Of a stretch of 34,663 nt of DNA, positions 1 to 7,240 are shown piece by piece. How positions within the stretch are numbered: position 1 is the stretch's first letter; the number at the start of each line of letters is the position of its first letter. The DNA lies in contig JALHOE010000084.1 of the NCBI GenBank assembly GCA_022843175.1, positions 1 through 34,663 of the forward strand. Direction: 5' to 3'. The notes beneath the pieces were generated by a model. The model ran no database searches. It was not told where the DNA came from and saw nothing but the letters and a program-made list of their open reading frames with translations. Made by a program: the position numbers and the translations under genes. Source of the DNA: Deltaproteobacteria bacterium (GTDB taxonomy: Bacteria > Myxococcota_A > Polyangia > Polyangiales > JADJMO01).

Positions 1-515
1 GGGTGGTTCGCCCACGCCGCTCGGATCCGAGCGTCGAGAGCCTTCGCCTCAGCGGCGGTCTCGATCCGGAGTGGATTGCTGTGGTCGTACCCCGCTCCGT
101 CGTCGGGAGTTGCGAGGTGAATGACCGCCGCGTAACGCGCGAGAGCTTCGCCCTCGGAGCATTGGAGTCGCGACCAAAACGAACCCGCTTCGTCGGGCCA
201 GTAGGCCAGGCCGTCCAGCAGACCACGGTCGCAGAGCACGACCCCGGCCGCCTGTTCCTCGAGCGTGGCGTCTTCGAGCTCGCGCTGAACGTGGAAGATC
301 GCTCGCTGGGCGCCACGTCGCATCGGTGGGGTGGCGGTGCGGGGGAAGCCGCCGCCGAACACGATGGACGCGGCTTCCGGGAGAACGGCAACGTGCCGGC
401 AGAAGCTCCGCTTGACGACCTCGAGAACGGCCGTCTTGCCAGCCCCCGGACCGCCGGTCAGGACGACGAGTCGAGGATCGTGGAAGGACGCGGGGCAGAC
501 GCAATCGTGGAGCAT
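1..515 (-). CDS. P-loop ATPase, AAA_28-like (partial, C-terminus beyond left edge)
   Basis: The reverse-strand frame is open from an ATG at 515 to the left edge, giving about 171 visible residues. It shows a Walker A motif GGPGAGKT at residues 21-28, followed about 20 residues later by an LPEAA segment, and a CDRGLLDGLAYW segment near residue 100. This order is typical of the NadR/AAA_28 group of small ATP-binding proteins, which have a P-loop, a glutamate in the second strand and a D-R-G-x-x-D motif. The start overlaps the stop of the upstream lipoprotein gene by one base (TGATG), so the two are probably translationally coupled. The substrate cannot be told. The family includes kinases and ATPases of unknown role. 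The end of the gene is not in the window. Confidence 0.75.
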   Translation of the reverse strand, partial: MLHDCVCPASFHDPRLVVLTGGPGAGKTAVLEVVKRSFCRHVAVLPEAASIVFGGGFPRTATPPMRRGAQRAIFHVQRELEDATLEEQAAGVVLCDRGLLDGLAYWPDEAGSFWSRLQCSEGEALARYAAVIHLATPDDGAGYDHSNPLRIETAAEAKALDARIRAAWANH

Positions 516-859
516 CACTTCGCCTTCTCGATCGTGTCGCCCTCCACGAACGCAACGTCACCCTTGAAGCGCACGATCGAGTAGTGCGAGTTCAAGACCT
601 CGACGACCTGACCGGTCCCGACGACCTGACGGCGGCACCGATCACCGGCCGCCCCCACCCACGGCTTCTCGTTGTTCTTGGTGGCGCAGTCGTGGTGGAT
701 CAAGTTGACGGTGTCGCCTACCGCGACCTCACCTTCGCCCAGGCAGACGTGGGCATCCGAGTTGTTCACCCGCATTACGACGCTGCCGCGCATCGCCGAG
801 TGAGTGGCGCAACCAGCGCCGACGAGGGTGAGCAGGGCGAACAGAGCGACTCGAAGCAT
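515..859 (-). CDS. small outer-surface lipoprotein, unknown function
   Basis: This is a 114-residue protein. The N-terminus has a hydrophobic stretch ending in a lipobox LVGAGC, with the lipidated Cys at residue 17, so a lipoprotein signal peptide is clear. The mature part is short and looks beta-rich, with segments such as VAVGDTVNLI and FVEGDTIEKAK that resemble small SH3/OB-like barrels; this fold guess is inference only. The ATG at 859 is preceded by an AAGGA ribosome binding site about eight bases upstream. That makes this start preferable to the longer upstream frame. It is the first visible gene of a leftward pair with the P-loop ATPase. No function is recognised. Confidence 0.7.
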   Translation of the reverse strand: MLRVALFALLTLVGAGCATHSAMRGSVVMRVNNSDAHVCLGEGEVAVGDTVNLIHHDCATKNNEKPWVGAAGDRCRRQVVGTGQVVEVLNSHYSIVRFKGDVAFVEGDTIEKAK

Positions 860-1140
860 GACAGGTCCTTCCGTTGAACAGCCTGCAGCAGCGCAATGCA
901 CCGGGAGTGCCATCGCAACTATTTCGCCCCTCAATCTGCATTCGGTCTCGTGCGGGCTGCGCGGAAAGACAGGGGACGTCCTGGTCGCGCAGTTCCTGCG
1001 CGCACGACGTGATGCGTTCGTCCGTGACCCGCCCGGTCACCCTGCTGCAGCAAGCGCGCTCGCCGCGAACCACCCTTCGTTGCCCGGCCGTCCGCGATGG
1101 CACGCTTTTCGAAGAGCTCCCGTTCCGAAAGGAGGCCACG

Positions 1141-1704
1141 ATGGCAAGGAAGCTCATCGCACGACGCGCCCTCATTGTGGCCGGCCCCGTCGTCCTTCTC
1201 GTGCTGCGGCGGCCGGCGGGTGCGAAGTCGTCGCTCGCGACCCGGGGAAGGGACAAGAAAGATCCGCGCTGGTTCGGTGGCGAGGCTCGTGTCGCAACGA
1301 ATCCGAACTCTGTTCTCGCTCGCTTGCAGGACATCGACAAGTGGCCGCAGGTGTTCAGCGAGGTCAAGTGGATCAAGGTCAAGAAGCGAGCGCCGAATTA
1401 CGCGAAGGCGGAGCTCGAGATCCGCACCTTCGATTGCGGCACGCACGACTGGGACATCACCTTCGGTCCGAACCGTACGATCGAGATGAACATCGGCGCC
1501 CCCGGCATCAAGGCGCGCGCTGTCACCATGGTCAAAGATGGCAAGACTCCGACCGAAGCGCTCGTTACCTACTGGCTGTTCGTTGACGTGTCCGGCGTCG
1601 TCGGCTGGTTCGTGTCGGAGAAGGATCTGCGCGCAAAGCAGGAGAAGCTCGCGACCAACATCCTCAAGGATCTCGAGAAGACGTTTGGCACGGCGGTGTC
1701 GTGA
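1141..1704 (+). CDS. exported START/SRPBCC-like protein
   Basis: This is a 187-residue protein. The N-terminus (MARKLIARRALIVAGPVVLL...) is a basic then hydrophobic signal-like segment of about 28 residues. The body, with segments such as VLARLQDIDKWPQVFSEVKW near residue 60 and a C-terminal helix ending KDLEKTFGTAVS, resembles the SRPBCC/polyketide-cyclase fold used to bind hydrophobic ligands. In that fold a long C-terminal helix closes the pocket. The start is firm: AAGGAGG lies six bases before ATG 1141. The stop is immediately followed by the start of the next gene with no spacer, so both are surely in one operon. The ligand is unknown. The link to an adenylate-forming enzyme next door suggests lipid or acyl-substrate handling (inference). 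Confidence 0.6.
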   Translation: MARKLIARRALIVAGPVVLLVLRRPAGAKSSLATRGRDKKDPRWFGGEARVATNPNSVLARLQDIDKWPQVFSEVKWIKVKKRAPNYAKAELEIRTFDCGTHDWDITFGPNRTIEMNIGAPGIKARAVTMVKDGKTPTEALVTYWLFVDVSGVVGWFVSEKDLRAKQEKLATNILKDLEKTFGTAVS

Positions 1705-3081
1705 ATGGACGTCCGCACGCTCGCCACAGTTCTCGCTCGTCGGCGCATCCTCCGCGGGCACGACCGCTGGTCGCGCCGCGAGCTCGAGGTGTACCAAGCG
1801 GGCGCCCTCCGCGATCTACGCGATTTCGCGGTGGCGCACTCCGCGTTCTACGCGCGGCTCCACCGCGGCCTCGAGCGCCGCGCGCTACACGAACTGCCGA
1901 TCGTCACCAAGACCGACGTGATGCAGTCGTTCGATGACGTTGTGACGGACCGTACGCTGCGTCTCGCCGACGTTCGAGGGTACCTCGACAGCCTGTCGCC
2001 GGACGGCCCGTACGCACCGATGGGCGACCGCTTTTTCGTGAGCTCGACGTCCGGGAGCACCGGCCTCCGCGGCATCTTCGTCCAGGACCGCGACGAATGG
2101 CTGTGGGTGCTCGCGTCGTACGCGCGCGCGAACGACTGGGCCGGGCTCCGTGCCGGTCTCACGCATCGCATGAAGCTGGCGGTCGTGAGCTCCCGCACGC
2201 CGTGGCATCAATCCGCTATCGTCGGCGCGACGCTTCACAACCGCTTCGTTCCGACGCTGCGCATCGATGCGACCGAGCCGCTCGACGCGATCAACGCGAA
2301 GTTGAACGAGTTCCAGCCCGAGTCGCTCGTTGGGTACGCCTCGATGATGCGGTTGCTGGCCGAGGAGCAGCTCGCCGGCCGGCTCGCGATAGGGCCGAAA
2401 GCGGTGACCTGTTCGTCGGAGGTAATCACCGAAGACACGCGGGAGCGCATCCGTAACGCTTTCGGGGCACCGCCCGTCGAGGTGTACGCGGCGACCGAAC
2501 CTGCAGGCATCGCCTCGCACTGCGATCGCGGGCGGATGCATCTTTACGAGGACCTCGTCATCCCGGAGTTCGTCGACGAGCACGATCATCCGGTGCCGCC
2601 GGGCATCTTCGGCGCACGCGTCCTTGTGACCGTGTTGTTCTCACGGACGATGCCGCTGATTCGTTACGCGATGAGCGACTCGGTGCGCGTCTCCGCCGAC
2701 ACGTGTGATTGCGGCCGGCCGTACGCGTTGATCGATGGAATCCAGGGACGCCGTGAGGACGTGCTCGAGCTTCCGGCTGCTCGCGGCGGTGTCGTTGCCG
2801 TCCAACCGAACGTCTTTCATCGGGTGATGGAGCGGGCGCCCGTGACGGCGTGGCAAATAGAGCAAGTCGAGACCGGGCTACTCGTCCGGCTCGTCGGCCG
2901 GGATGTGACGGCGAGCAGCGACGACATGCGTAACCAGTTGAAGCAGGCCCTCGCCGACCAGGGGGCCGCCGCCCTCGACGTGACCGTAGAGGATGTCGAC
3001 GCGATCGCCAAGTCGCGGCTCGGAAAAGCACCGCTCATCGTTGCGCGGCACGTCCCGCCGAGGATTGCGAGCGCGCGCTGA
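1705..3081 (+). CDS. PaaK/CapK-type adenylate-forming enzyme (acyl/aryl-CoA ligase-like)
   Basis: This 458-residue protein resembles the phenylacetate-CoA ligase/CapK family. Visible features in order: an N-terminal helical part with the typical DFAVAHSAFYA segment, the ATP-binding Ser/Thr/Gly loop SSTSGSTG at 113-120, an EVYAATE segment near 259-265 that corresponds to the Y-x-x-T-E adenine/substrate motif, and a CDCGRP cysteine pair near residue 334, followed by a GIQGRREDVL segment. The small C-terminal domain is present. Length fits the family (about 430-460). Members activate a carboxylate with ATP, and many then load CoA. The exact substrate cannot be read from sequence. The ATG directly follows the TGA of the SRPBCC-like gene. 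Confidence 0.8.
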   Translation: MDVRTLATVLARRRILRGHDRWSRRELEVYQAGALRDLRDFAVAHSAFYARLHRGLERRALHELPIVTKTDVMQSFDDVVTDRTLRLADVRGYLDSLSPDGPYAPMGDRFFVSSTSGSTGLRGIFVQDRDEWLWVLASYARANDWAGLRAGLTHRMKLAVVSSRTPWHQSAIVGATLHNRFVPTLRIDATEPLDAINAKLNEFQPESLVGYASMMRLLAEEQLAGRLAIGPKAVTCSSEVITEDTRERIRNAFGAPPVEVYAATEPAGIASHCDRGRMHLYEDLVIPEFVDEHDHPVPPGIFGARVLVTVLFSRTMPLIRYAMSDSVRVSADTCDCGRPYALIDGIQGRREDVLELPAARGGVVAVQPNVFHRVMERAPVTAWQIEQVETGLLVRLVGRDVTASSDDMRNQLKQALADQGAAALDVTVEDVDAIAKSRLGKAPLIVARHVPPRIASAR

Positions 3082-3156
3082 GGCGCAGGATGGGGCGCCG
3101 CTCGCGAACGCTCCGTCGTCACCAGGTGCCGGGCTGAGCGTCGGGCTGGTCGCCGC

Positions 3157-4503
3157 TTAGATCACGTAGCTGACATCGGACGCGCCGGTCGGGTAGGCAA
3201 ACGTCGTCTCCCAGATCTCCTCGGCGGTCATTCCGGCGCGGATCGCGATCGCGAAGACGTTGATGACCTCCGCCGCGTTCGGTCCAAAGAGGTGGACACC
3301 GAGAATCCGCTCACTGCCCTCCTCGATCAGCACCTTCGATGCAGCGTGCGACTCGCCGGTGCGTCGTGTCGAGTACCACGCCGAAGCGTCCTCCGTCCGC
3401 ACGCGATAGCGCATTGCCTTCGCGCGTGCGGCGTCCTCGGTGAGACCGACCATCGCGAGCGGTGGGATCGCGAAGACGACGCTCGGCACCTCGGTGAGAT
3501 CGGTTCGTCGAGAATTTCCACGAAGGAGGTTGTCCGCGACGACGTGCCCGTGGTGACTCGACACCGGAGTGAGTGCGGGAACCTCCGTCGCAGCGACATC
3601 GCCCGCCGCGTAGACCGCCGGGTTGCTCACGCTCTGCAGGAACTCGTTGACGACCACGCCGCCGTCCTCCGCGCGTTGCACTCGACCGGCGTCCAGCGCG
3701 AGCGCGTCGGTGTTGGGGACGCGCCCGCCTCCGTGCACGACCAGGTCCGCGGCGAACGTTCGGCCGTCGCGCGTGCGCACGGTGAGACCGCCCACATCGC
3801 GCACGATCTCTTCGACTGCGGCGCGCACCTCAACGCGAACTCCGCGCTCGCTTCCGGTCTTCACGAGCCGGTCCACGAGCTCGCCGTCGAAGCCGCGAAG
3901 CGGGCGCTCGCCCCGATGGAGGATCACGACCTCGGCGCCCGCGCGCGCGGCGACGTGCGCGAACTCGAACGAGACGTAGCCGCCGCCGACGAACACGAGC
4001 CTCTTCGGTAACGTGTCGAGCTCGAGGAACTCATCGCTGAGAGTCATGAGCTCGGCACCCTGGATGGGAAGCATCGAGGCTCTCGCGCCCGTGGCGATCA
4101 CGATGTGTCGTGCCGCGAGCATGCGGTCGCCGACGCGGATCGTGGTTCCCGTCTCGAATCGTGCGGTGCCGTGCAGCGTCGCGATGCCTGCAGACGCGAG
4201 GCTCTGTTCCTTCTTCGGCGGTGTCGGTTCGGTGAACGTGCGCTTGAATGCCATCAGCGCCGGCCAATCGATCCGCAGGTCGCCGTCGATGCCGCGTCCC
4301 TGCATGCGGCGCGCCCAATCGATCAACTCAGCCGCGCCGACCAGCACCTTCTTCGGATCGCACCCGCGAAGCGCGCACGTCCCTCCGTACGGGAGCTCGT
4401 CGACGATCGCGACGTTCCAACCGGCCTTGCGGCATCGGCGCGCGACGATCGATCCGGCCGTACCGGTGCCGATCACAATGAGGTCATATTCCGTCGGACT
4501 CAT
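3157..4503 (-). CDS. FAD/NAD(P)-dependent disulfide reductase, MerA/glutathione-reductase-like
   Basis: This is a 448-residue class I pyridine-nucleotide disulfide oxidoreductase. It has an N-terminal FAD-binding GTGTAG motif (residues 12-17), the redox-active pair C43-x4-C48 in GGTCALRGC, a second Rossmann motif GGGYVS for NAD(P)H, and the C-terminal dimerisation domain. It overlaps MerT by four bases (ATGA), so it occupies the merA position. However, it has no N-terminal heavy-metal domain and its C-terminus ends YPTGASDVSYVI, without the vicinal Cys pair that known MerA enzymes use to hand Hg(II) to the active site. The usual His-Pro of glutathione reductases is Tyr-Pro. It may be a divergent mercuric reductase, or a reductase recharging a thiol/selenol partner of the locus. 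Confidence 0.8.
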   Translation of the reverse strand: MSPTEYDLIVIGTGTAGSIVARRCRKAGWNVAIVDELPYGGTCALRGCDPKKVLVGAAELIDWARRMQGRGIDGDLRIDWPALMAFKRTFTEPTPPKKEQSLASAGIATLHGTARFETGTTIRVGDRMLAARHIVIATGARASMLPIQGAELMTLSDEFLELDTLPKRLVFVGGGYVSFEFAHVAARAGAEVVILHRGERPLRGFDGELVDRLVKTGSERGVRVEVRAAVEEIVRDVGGLTVRTRDGRTFAADLVVHGGGRVPNTDALALDAGRVQRAEDGGVVVNEFLQSVSNPAVYAAGDVAATEVPALTPVSSHHGHVVADNLLRGNSRRTDLTEVPSVVFAIPPLAMVGLTEDAARAKAMRYRVRTEDASAWYSTRRTGESHAASKVLIEEGSERILGVHLFGPNAAEVINVFAIAIRAGMTAEEIWETTFAYPTGASDVSYVI

Positions 4504-4862
4504 CCGAGCACCTTCGCGGCGAAGTGAGGGAACGCGACGAACGCAACGACCACGACCGTCGTAAGCCAGAGCAGGACACGCGCTGCAGTCCGTGAGCGCG
4601 GGGCTGGACAGTCGCACGTGTCCGCCGTCGCGCGCGGTCGCCGATACGCGAAGTAGAAGCCGGTCGACAACACGACAACGGTCGACGCTATCAAGTACGG
4701 CCGGTAGGGGTCGAGCGTCGTCAGCGCGACTCCCCCTCCGACGCCGACCAGCGCGAGCACCAGCGGACCGATGCAGCACGCGGACGCGAGGAACGCGGTC
4801 ACGATCGAAACGGCGCTGGAGGCGACGGTCCAGGTGTGATCACGCGAGCGACCTGCGGGCAT
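4500..4862 (-). CDS. merT: mercuric ion transporter MerT
   Basis: This is a 120-residue inner-membrane protein with three hydrophobic segments. The first carries the hallmark ASACCIGP (C29-C30), which takes Hg(II) from periplasmic carriers. Next comes a DPYRPYLI segment, then a cytoplasmic loop with a second Cys pair CDC (C83, C85), and a last hydrophobic segment ending in FPHF. All are typical of MerT. The ATG at 4862 is chosen because it starts just before the conserved region and lies two bases downstream of the +1 predicted from a sigma-54-type promoter. The stop overlaps the reductase start by four bases. Role: bring Hg(II) into the cytoplasm for reduction. Confidence 0.9.
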   Translation of the reverse strand: MPAGRSRDHTWTVASSAVSIVTAFLASACCIGPLVLALVGVGGGVALTTLDPYRPYLIASTVVVLSTGFYFAYRRPRATADTCDCPAPRSRTAARVLLWLTTVVVVAFVAFPHFAAKVLG

Positions 4863-4863
4863 G

Positions 4864-4891
4864 CCTCCGACGAGAGCATCGACCGGGCCAC
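4864..4891 (-). promoter_or_regulatory. putative sigma-54 promoter for merT-reductase
   Basis: Read on the minus strand, TGGCCC-N5-ATGCT has the obligatory GG-N10-GC spacing (the CC at 4888-4889 and the GC at 4876-4877 on the plus strand). It matches the -24/-12 consensus TGGCAC-N5-TTGCW except for two bases. The predicted start of transcription is near 4864, only about two bases before the merT ATG, which would make a nearly leaderless mRNA. Confidence 0.5.
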
Positions 4892-4932
4892 GCTGCGCGC
4901 CGCGGAAAGCCTGCCTCGCGACGACGGCGGAC

Positions 4933-4966
4933 TCCAAAGTGGAACTCCCCGTCCTTCCGAAATGGA
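4933..4966. promoter_or_regulatory. two dyad operators/enhancers in the divergent mer promoter region
   Basis: Two copies of a TCC-N5-GGA dyad, TCCAAAGTGGA (4933-4943) and TCCGAAATGGA (4956-4966), lie with centres 23 bp apart. They sit about midway between the two divergent sigma-54-like promoters, roughly 60-100 bp upstream of each predicted start. The same dyad recurs in front of the sigma-54 activator gene at 7885-7960. This is the expected position for upstream activator sites. Their assignment to that activator is inference. Confidence 0.6.
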
Positions 4967-4996
4967 GGGCTGCCCTCGAAGGACGCTGATTTCGCG

Positions 4997-5013
4997 TTGG
5001 CACCGCCGTTGCT
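4997..5013 (+). promoter_or_regulatory. sigma-54 (-24/-12) promoter of the merP-merB operon
   Basis: The sequence TTGGCACCGCCGTTGCT contains TGGCAC, a 5-bp spacer and TTGCT, with exact GG-N10-GC spacing (4999-5000 and 5011-5012). It is an essentially perfect match to the RpoN consensus. The predicted +1 is near 5024, three bases before the ATG of merP. It would need an AAA+ activator, and one is encoded at the end of the operon. Confidence 0.75.
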
Positions 5014-5026
5014 GTACGCAGGGAGC

Positions 5027-5362
5027 ATGCGCGTTCGATCGTGGATCATTGCTGCCGTCATCGGCGTGACCGGGACCGCCGGTCTCGGCATCGCCCTCGG
5101 TCGTGCGACGGGCTCTTCGTGCTGCGCGCCGCGCGCGACCAACCCGGCGAACGCGACCGCGACGATCGCCGTTCACGTCGATGGCGTCACCTGCGCCTCC
5201 TGCACGATCGGCATCCGGAAAGCGCTGAAGCAGCTCGATGGCGTCGGAAAGGTGACGATGAACGGGACCGACGCGGTCGTCTCGTACGATCCGGCGCGGG
5301 TCGATCCGCAGCGGATCATCGGCGCGATCGATAAGCTTGGGTACAAGGCAAGGATCGCATGA
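5027..5362 (+). CDS. merP: periplasmic/membrane-anchored mercury-binding protein MerP-like (HMA domain)
   Basis: This is a 111-residue protein. Residues 1-25 form a hydrophobic signal or anchor. An unusual Cys pair C32-C33 follows (GSSCCAP). Residues 45-110 are a heavy-metal-associated domain with GVTCASC (C56, C59), and the pattern of beta-alpha-beta elements ends in KLGYKA. This is the usual MerP/CopZ fold, which binds Hg(II) between two thiolates and passes it to MerT. No other start exists upstream. A GGGAG stretch lies only two bases before the ATG, and the predicted transcript start falls at that point. The stop overlaps the next gene by four bases (ATGA). Confidence 0.85.
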   Translation: MRVRSWIIAAVIGVTGTAGLGIALGRATGSSCCAPRATNPANATATIAVHVDGVTCASCTIGIRKALKQLDGVGKVTMNGTDAVVSYDPARVDPQRIIGAIDKLGYKARIA

Positions 5363-5859
5363 GCAAGAGCGACGCGCAGGACGGTTGCTGTGCAACGTCG
5401 CATGAAGCAAGCGGTGCGGCTGCGACCGCATGCCCTTCGTGCGGCGCCATGGGCCGAACCGTTCCTGACGTGACGATCTCGGCGATGCTCCCCCGCGATA
5501 CCGCGCTCCGGCTGCTTGGTCTCGAGCGCCGCTTCTGCAAGACGCCCTCGTGCTCGGTGCTGTACTACGGCGCCGACGGAAGGATGGTCGATAAGGGCGA
5601 AGCGCGCGTGCGGGTCGCGCTGAAGGAACGGACCCCGCCGACGACGATCTGCTACTGCTTCGACGTGTCCGCCGAAGATCTTCGTCGCGAGGTCCAAACG
5701 GTCGGACGCGCTCCGTCGGCGGAGCGGATCAAGGCCGAGGTCCGCGCCGGCAACTGCGACTGCGAGCGCAAGAACCCCTCCGGTGCCTGCTGCCTCGCCG
5801 AGATCAACGCGGTGGTGAAGCTCGCGAGCGCAACGCGGAAGAAGGACTGCTGTGGCTAG
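5359..5859 (+). CDS. Cys-rich CopZ-type [2Fe-2S]/zinc protein
   Basis: This is a 166-residue protein with fourteen cysteines: C10-C11, CPSC (25, 28), 60, 65, CYC (98, 100), CDC (133, 135), CC (144-145) and a C-terminal CC (164-165). The second half, from ICYCF to NPSGACCLAEIN, matches the Fe-S-binding fold of the BFD type. Together with the preceding zinc-type part it resembles the N-terminal region described for Archaeoglobus CopZ, which binds Zn and a [2Fe-2S] cluster. Such proteins occur beside metal transporters and may reduce or carry metal ions. It has no signal peptide, so it is cytosolic, and it sits between MerP and MerB. A role as electron donor or cytosolic Hg(II) acceptor is inference. 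Confidence 0.75.
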   Translation: MSKSDAQDGCCATSHEASGAAATACPSCGAMGRTVPDVTISAMLPRDTALRLLGLERRFCKTPSCSVLYYGADGRMVDKGEARVRVALKERTPPTTICYCFDVSAEDLRREVQTVGRAPSAERIKAEVRAGNCDCERKNPSGACCLAEINAVVKLASATRKKDCCG

Positions 5860-6652
5860 GACCGCTGTCGTTGTCTGCCTTCTGTGCGCTGCGTGTGGCT
5901 CCTCGACGCCCACCGCGTCGAGCGTCGCCGATGGCGGCGATGCAGCGCCTGCGGCGAGCGGACACGCCGCGCGCGGAGTCGTCCGCGACCTCGCGGGCAA
6001 TCCGGTGGTCAACATCTACGTGACGGTGAGCACGGAGTTCTGCGTGCCCGATCGTACGTCGCCGTCCGGCACGTTCACCGTGCGCAATGTCGCGCCCGGA
6101 GGCGCGAAGCGCCTGATCCTCTACGGGCCGACCGCGAAGAACGGCCCCTACGCCTCTCTCTCGTTCGCGTTCACCGGAGCGGACACGGCGGACTACGACT
6201 TCGCACGCCCGATCATCACGCCGAAGCTCGACGCGCCGCTCGCATTTCGCGCAGATGTCACGGAGCCGCAGAAGCTGACGACGGCCGACGGGTTCGCGAT
6301 CACGCTGCGCGCCGCCGATCTGCACGTCGAGGGCTTCGGCGACCCGAAGCTGTACGCGGTGCCGATCCCGCTCGATAAGGCGCCGCCGTTCGCCGCGGTG
6401 TCGGGTCTCCACGCGCTCTACGTGCTCGAACCGCTGCAGAGCACGATCGCGTCTGCCGCAGCGGTCGAATTCCCGAATCCGAAGGGTCTGGCCGTCGGCT
6501 CGAAGGTCGAGATCTTCCAGCTCGACTACTTGAAGGGCGAGCTCGTCGTGCGCGCCACCGGTCACGTGCGCGCGGACAGTAAGGTCGTGAGCGACGATGG
6601 CTCGGGGATCACCGAGCTCACGTGGGTCGGGTTCGCGCCCGCGAGTTCATAG
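5852..6652 (+). CDS. lipoprotein with a carboxypeptidase-regulatory-like N-terminal part
   Basis: This 266-residue protein starts at a GTG that overlaps the previous stop by eight bases. A GAAGGA ribosome binding site lies seven bases upstream. Residues 1-15 (MARTAVVVCLLCAAC) are a short lipoprotein signal with LCAAC lipobox. Residues 40-110 (GVVRDLAGNPVVNIYVTV... GTFTVRNVAPG) look like a carboxypeptidase regulatory/PEGA-type beta-sandwich. The rest is an unrecognised beta-rich domain. It is probably periplasmic or on the outer membrane. It is not a usual mer gene, and its role in the operon is unknown. Confidence 0.65.
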   Translation: MARTAVVVCLLCAACGSSTPTASSVADGGDAAPAASGHAARGVVRDLAGNPVVNIYVTVSTEFCVPDRTSPSGTFTVRNVAPGGAKRLILYGPTAKNGPYASLSFAFTGADTADYDFARPIITPKLDAPLAFRADVTEPQKLTTADGFAITLRAADLHVEGFGDPKLYAVPIPLDKAPPFAAVSGLHALYVLEPLQSTIASAAAVEFPNPKGLAVGSKVEIFQLDYLKGELVVRATGHVRADSKVVSDDGSGITELTWVGFAPASS

Positions 6653-6660
6653 GAGAAGTC

Positions 6661-7236
6661 ATGAGACGCATCGCATCGTTCATCATCATCGCGGCGGCAT
6701 CGGCCTGCGCGTCGAGCGCGCAGCAGCCATCGACGGCTGCCGTCGATGCCGCGCCGCCGACCGGCATCGCGGTGGGCAACCTCGCGCCGGACTTCTCGCT
6801 CACCGACAGCGACGGGCTCACTGTTCGCCTCGCGGACTTTCGCGGAAAGGTGGTGCTGCTCGAGTTCTCGGCGATGTGGTGAACGTCGTGCCGACGCCTC
6901 GTGCAGGCGTCCGAATCACTCCACACCGAACGGGGCGCCGAAGGGTTCTCGTCGCTCGGGATTCTCATCGAGAACACGACCGGCGATCCCCCGAGTGCGT
7001 CGGACGTGAAGACATGGATCAAGGCGTACGCGGTCACCTTCCCTGTGCTGGCCGATCCGGAGAAGGCGGTGTTCAACGTCTACGTGCCGTCGCCGGTGCT
7101 GCCGACCTCCTTGGTCATCGATCGCGCCGGCATCATCCGCATGCGTCTGCAGGGAACGACCGATGACACCGCGACCGAGGCAAAATTGCGTGCCGCAATC
7201 GACGAGGCGCTGAAGAGCAGCGCCTCCGGGGGATGA
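6661..7236 (+). CDS. TlpA/thioredoxin-like selenoprotein (UxxC), read through TGA 6880-6882
   Basis: Two frame-matched halves (6661-6882 and 6883-7236) form one 191-residue TlpA/peroxiredoxin-like protein if TGA at 6880 is read as selenocysteine. The N-terminus is signal- or lipoprotein-like (hydrophobic to C16). NLAPDFSLTDSDG (40-52) and RGKVVLLEFSAMW are the classic lead-in to a thioredoxin motif. The motif itself is W-U74-T-S-C77, where family members have WCxxC. After it, homology-like features continue: the PVLADPEK segment, the cis-Pro-like PTSLVIDRAG segment and a C-terminal helix. A SECIS-like hairpin follows the TGA. AGGAG lies before ATG 6661, and merB starts four bases after the stop. 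The expected role is a thiol/selenol oxidoreductase outside the cytoplasm. A selenolate could also bind Hg(II) directly. Confidence 0.8.
6893..6911 (+). promoter_or_regulatory. bacterial SECIS-like hairpin
   Basis: A perfect 7-bp stem GACGCCT/AGGCGTC (6893-6899 with 6905-6911) closes a five-base loop CGTGC. The loop begins 17 bases after the TGA and has G in its second position. These properties (stem length, small loop, a G among the first two loop bases, distance of roughly 16-37 bases) agree with the general description of bacterial SECIS elements that recruit SelB. It lies inside the coding sequence, as bacterial SECIS elements do. Confidence 0.7.
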
Positions 7237-7240
7237 GACG

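Noticed and set aside
6880-6882. TGA in the thioredoxin-like gene as a nonsense mutation making a pseudogene
   Set aside because: The frame, motif residue and downstream hairpin all fit selenocysteine, and the rest of the protein shows no other damage. The genome's Sec machinery was not visible, so this is still only a prediction.
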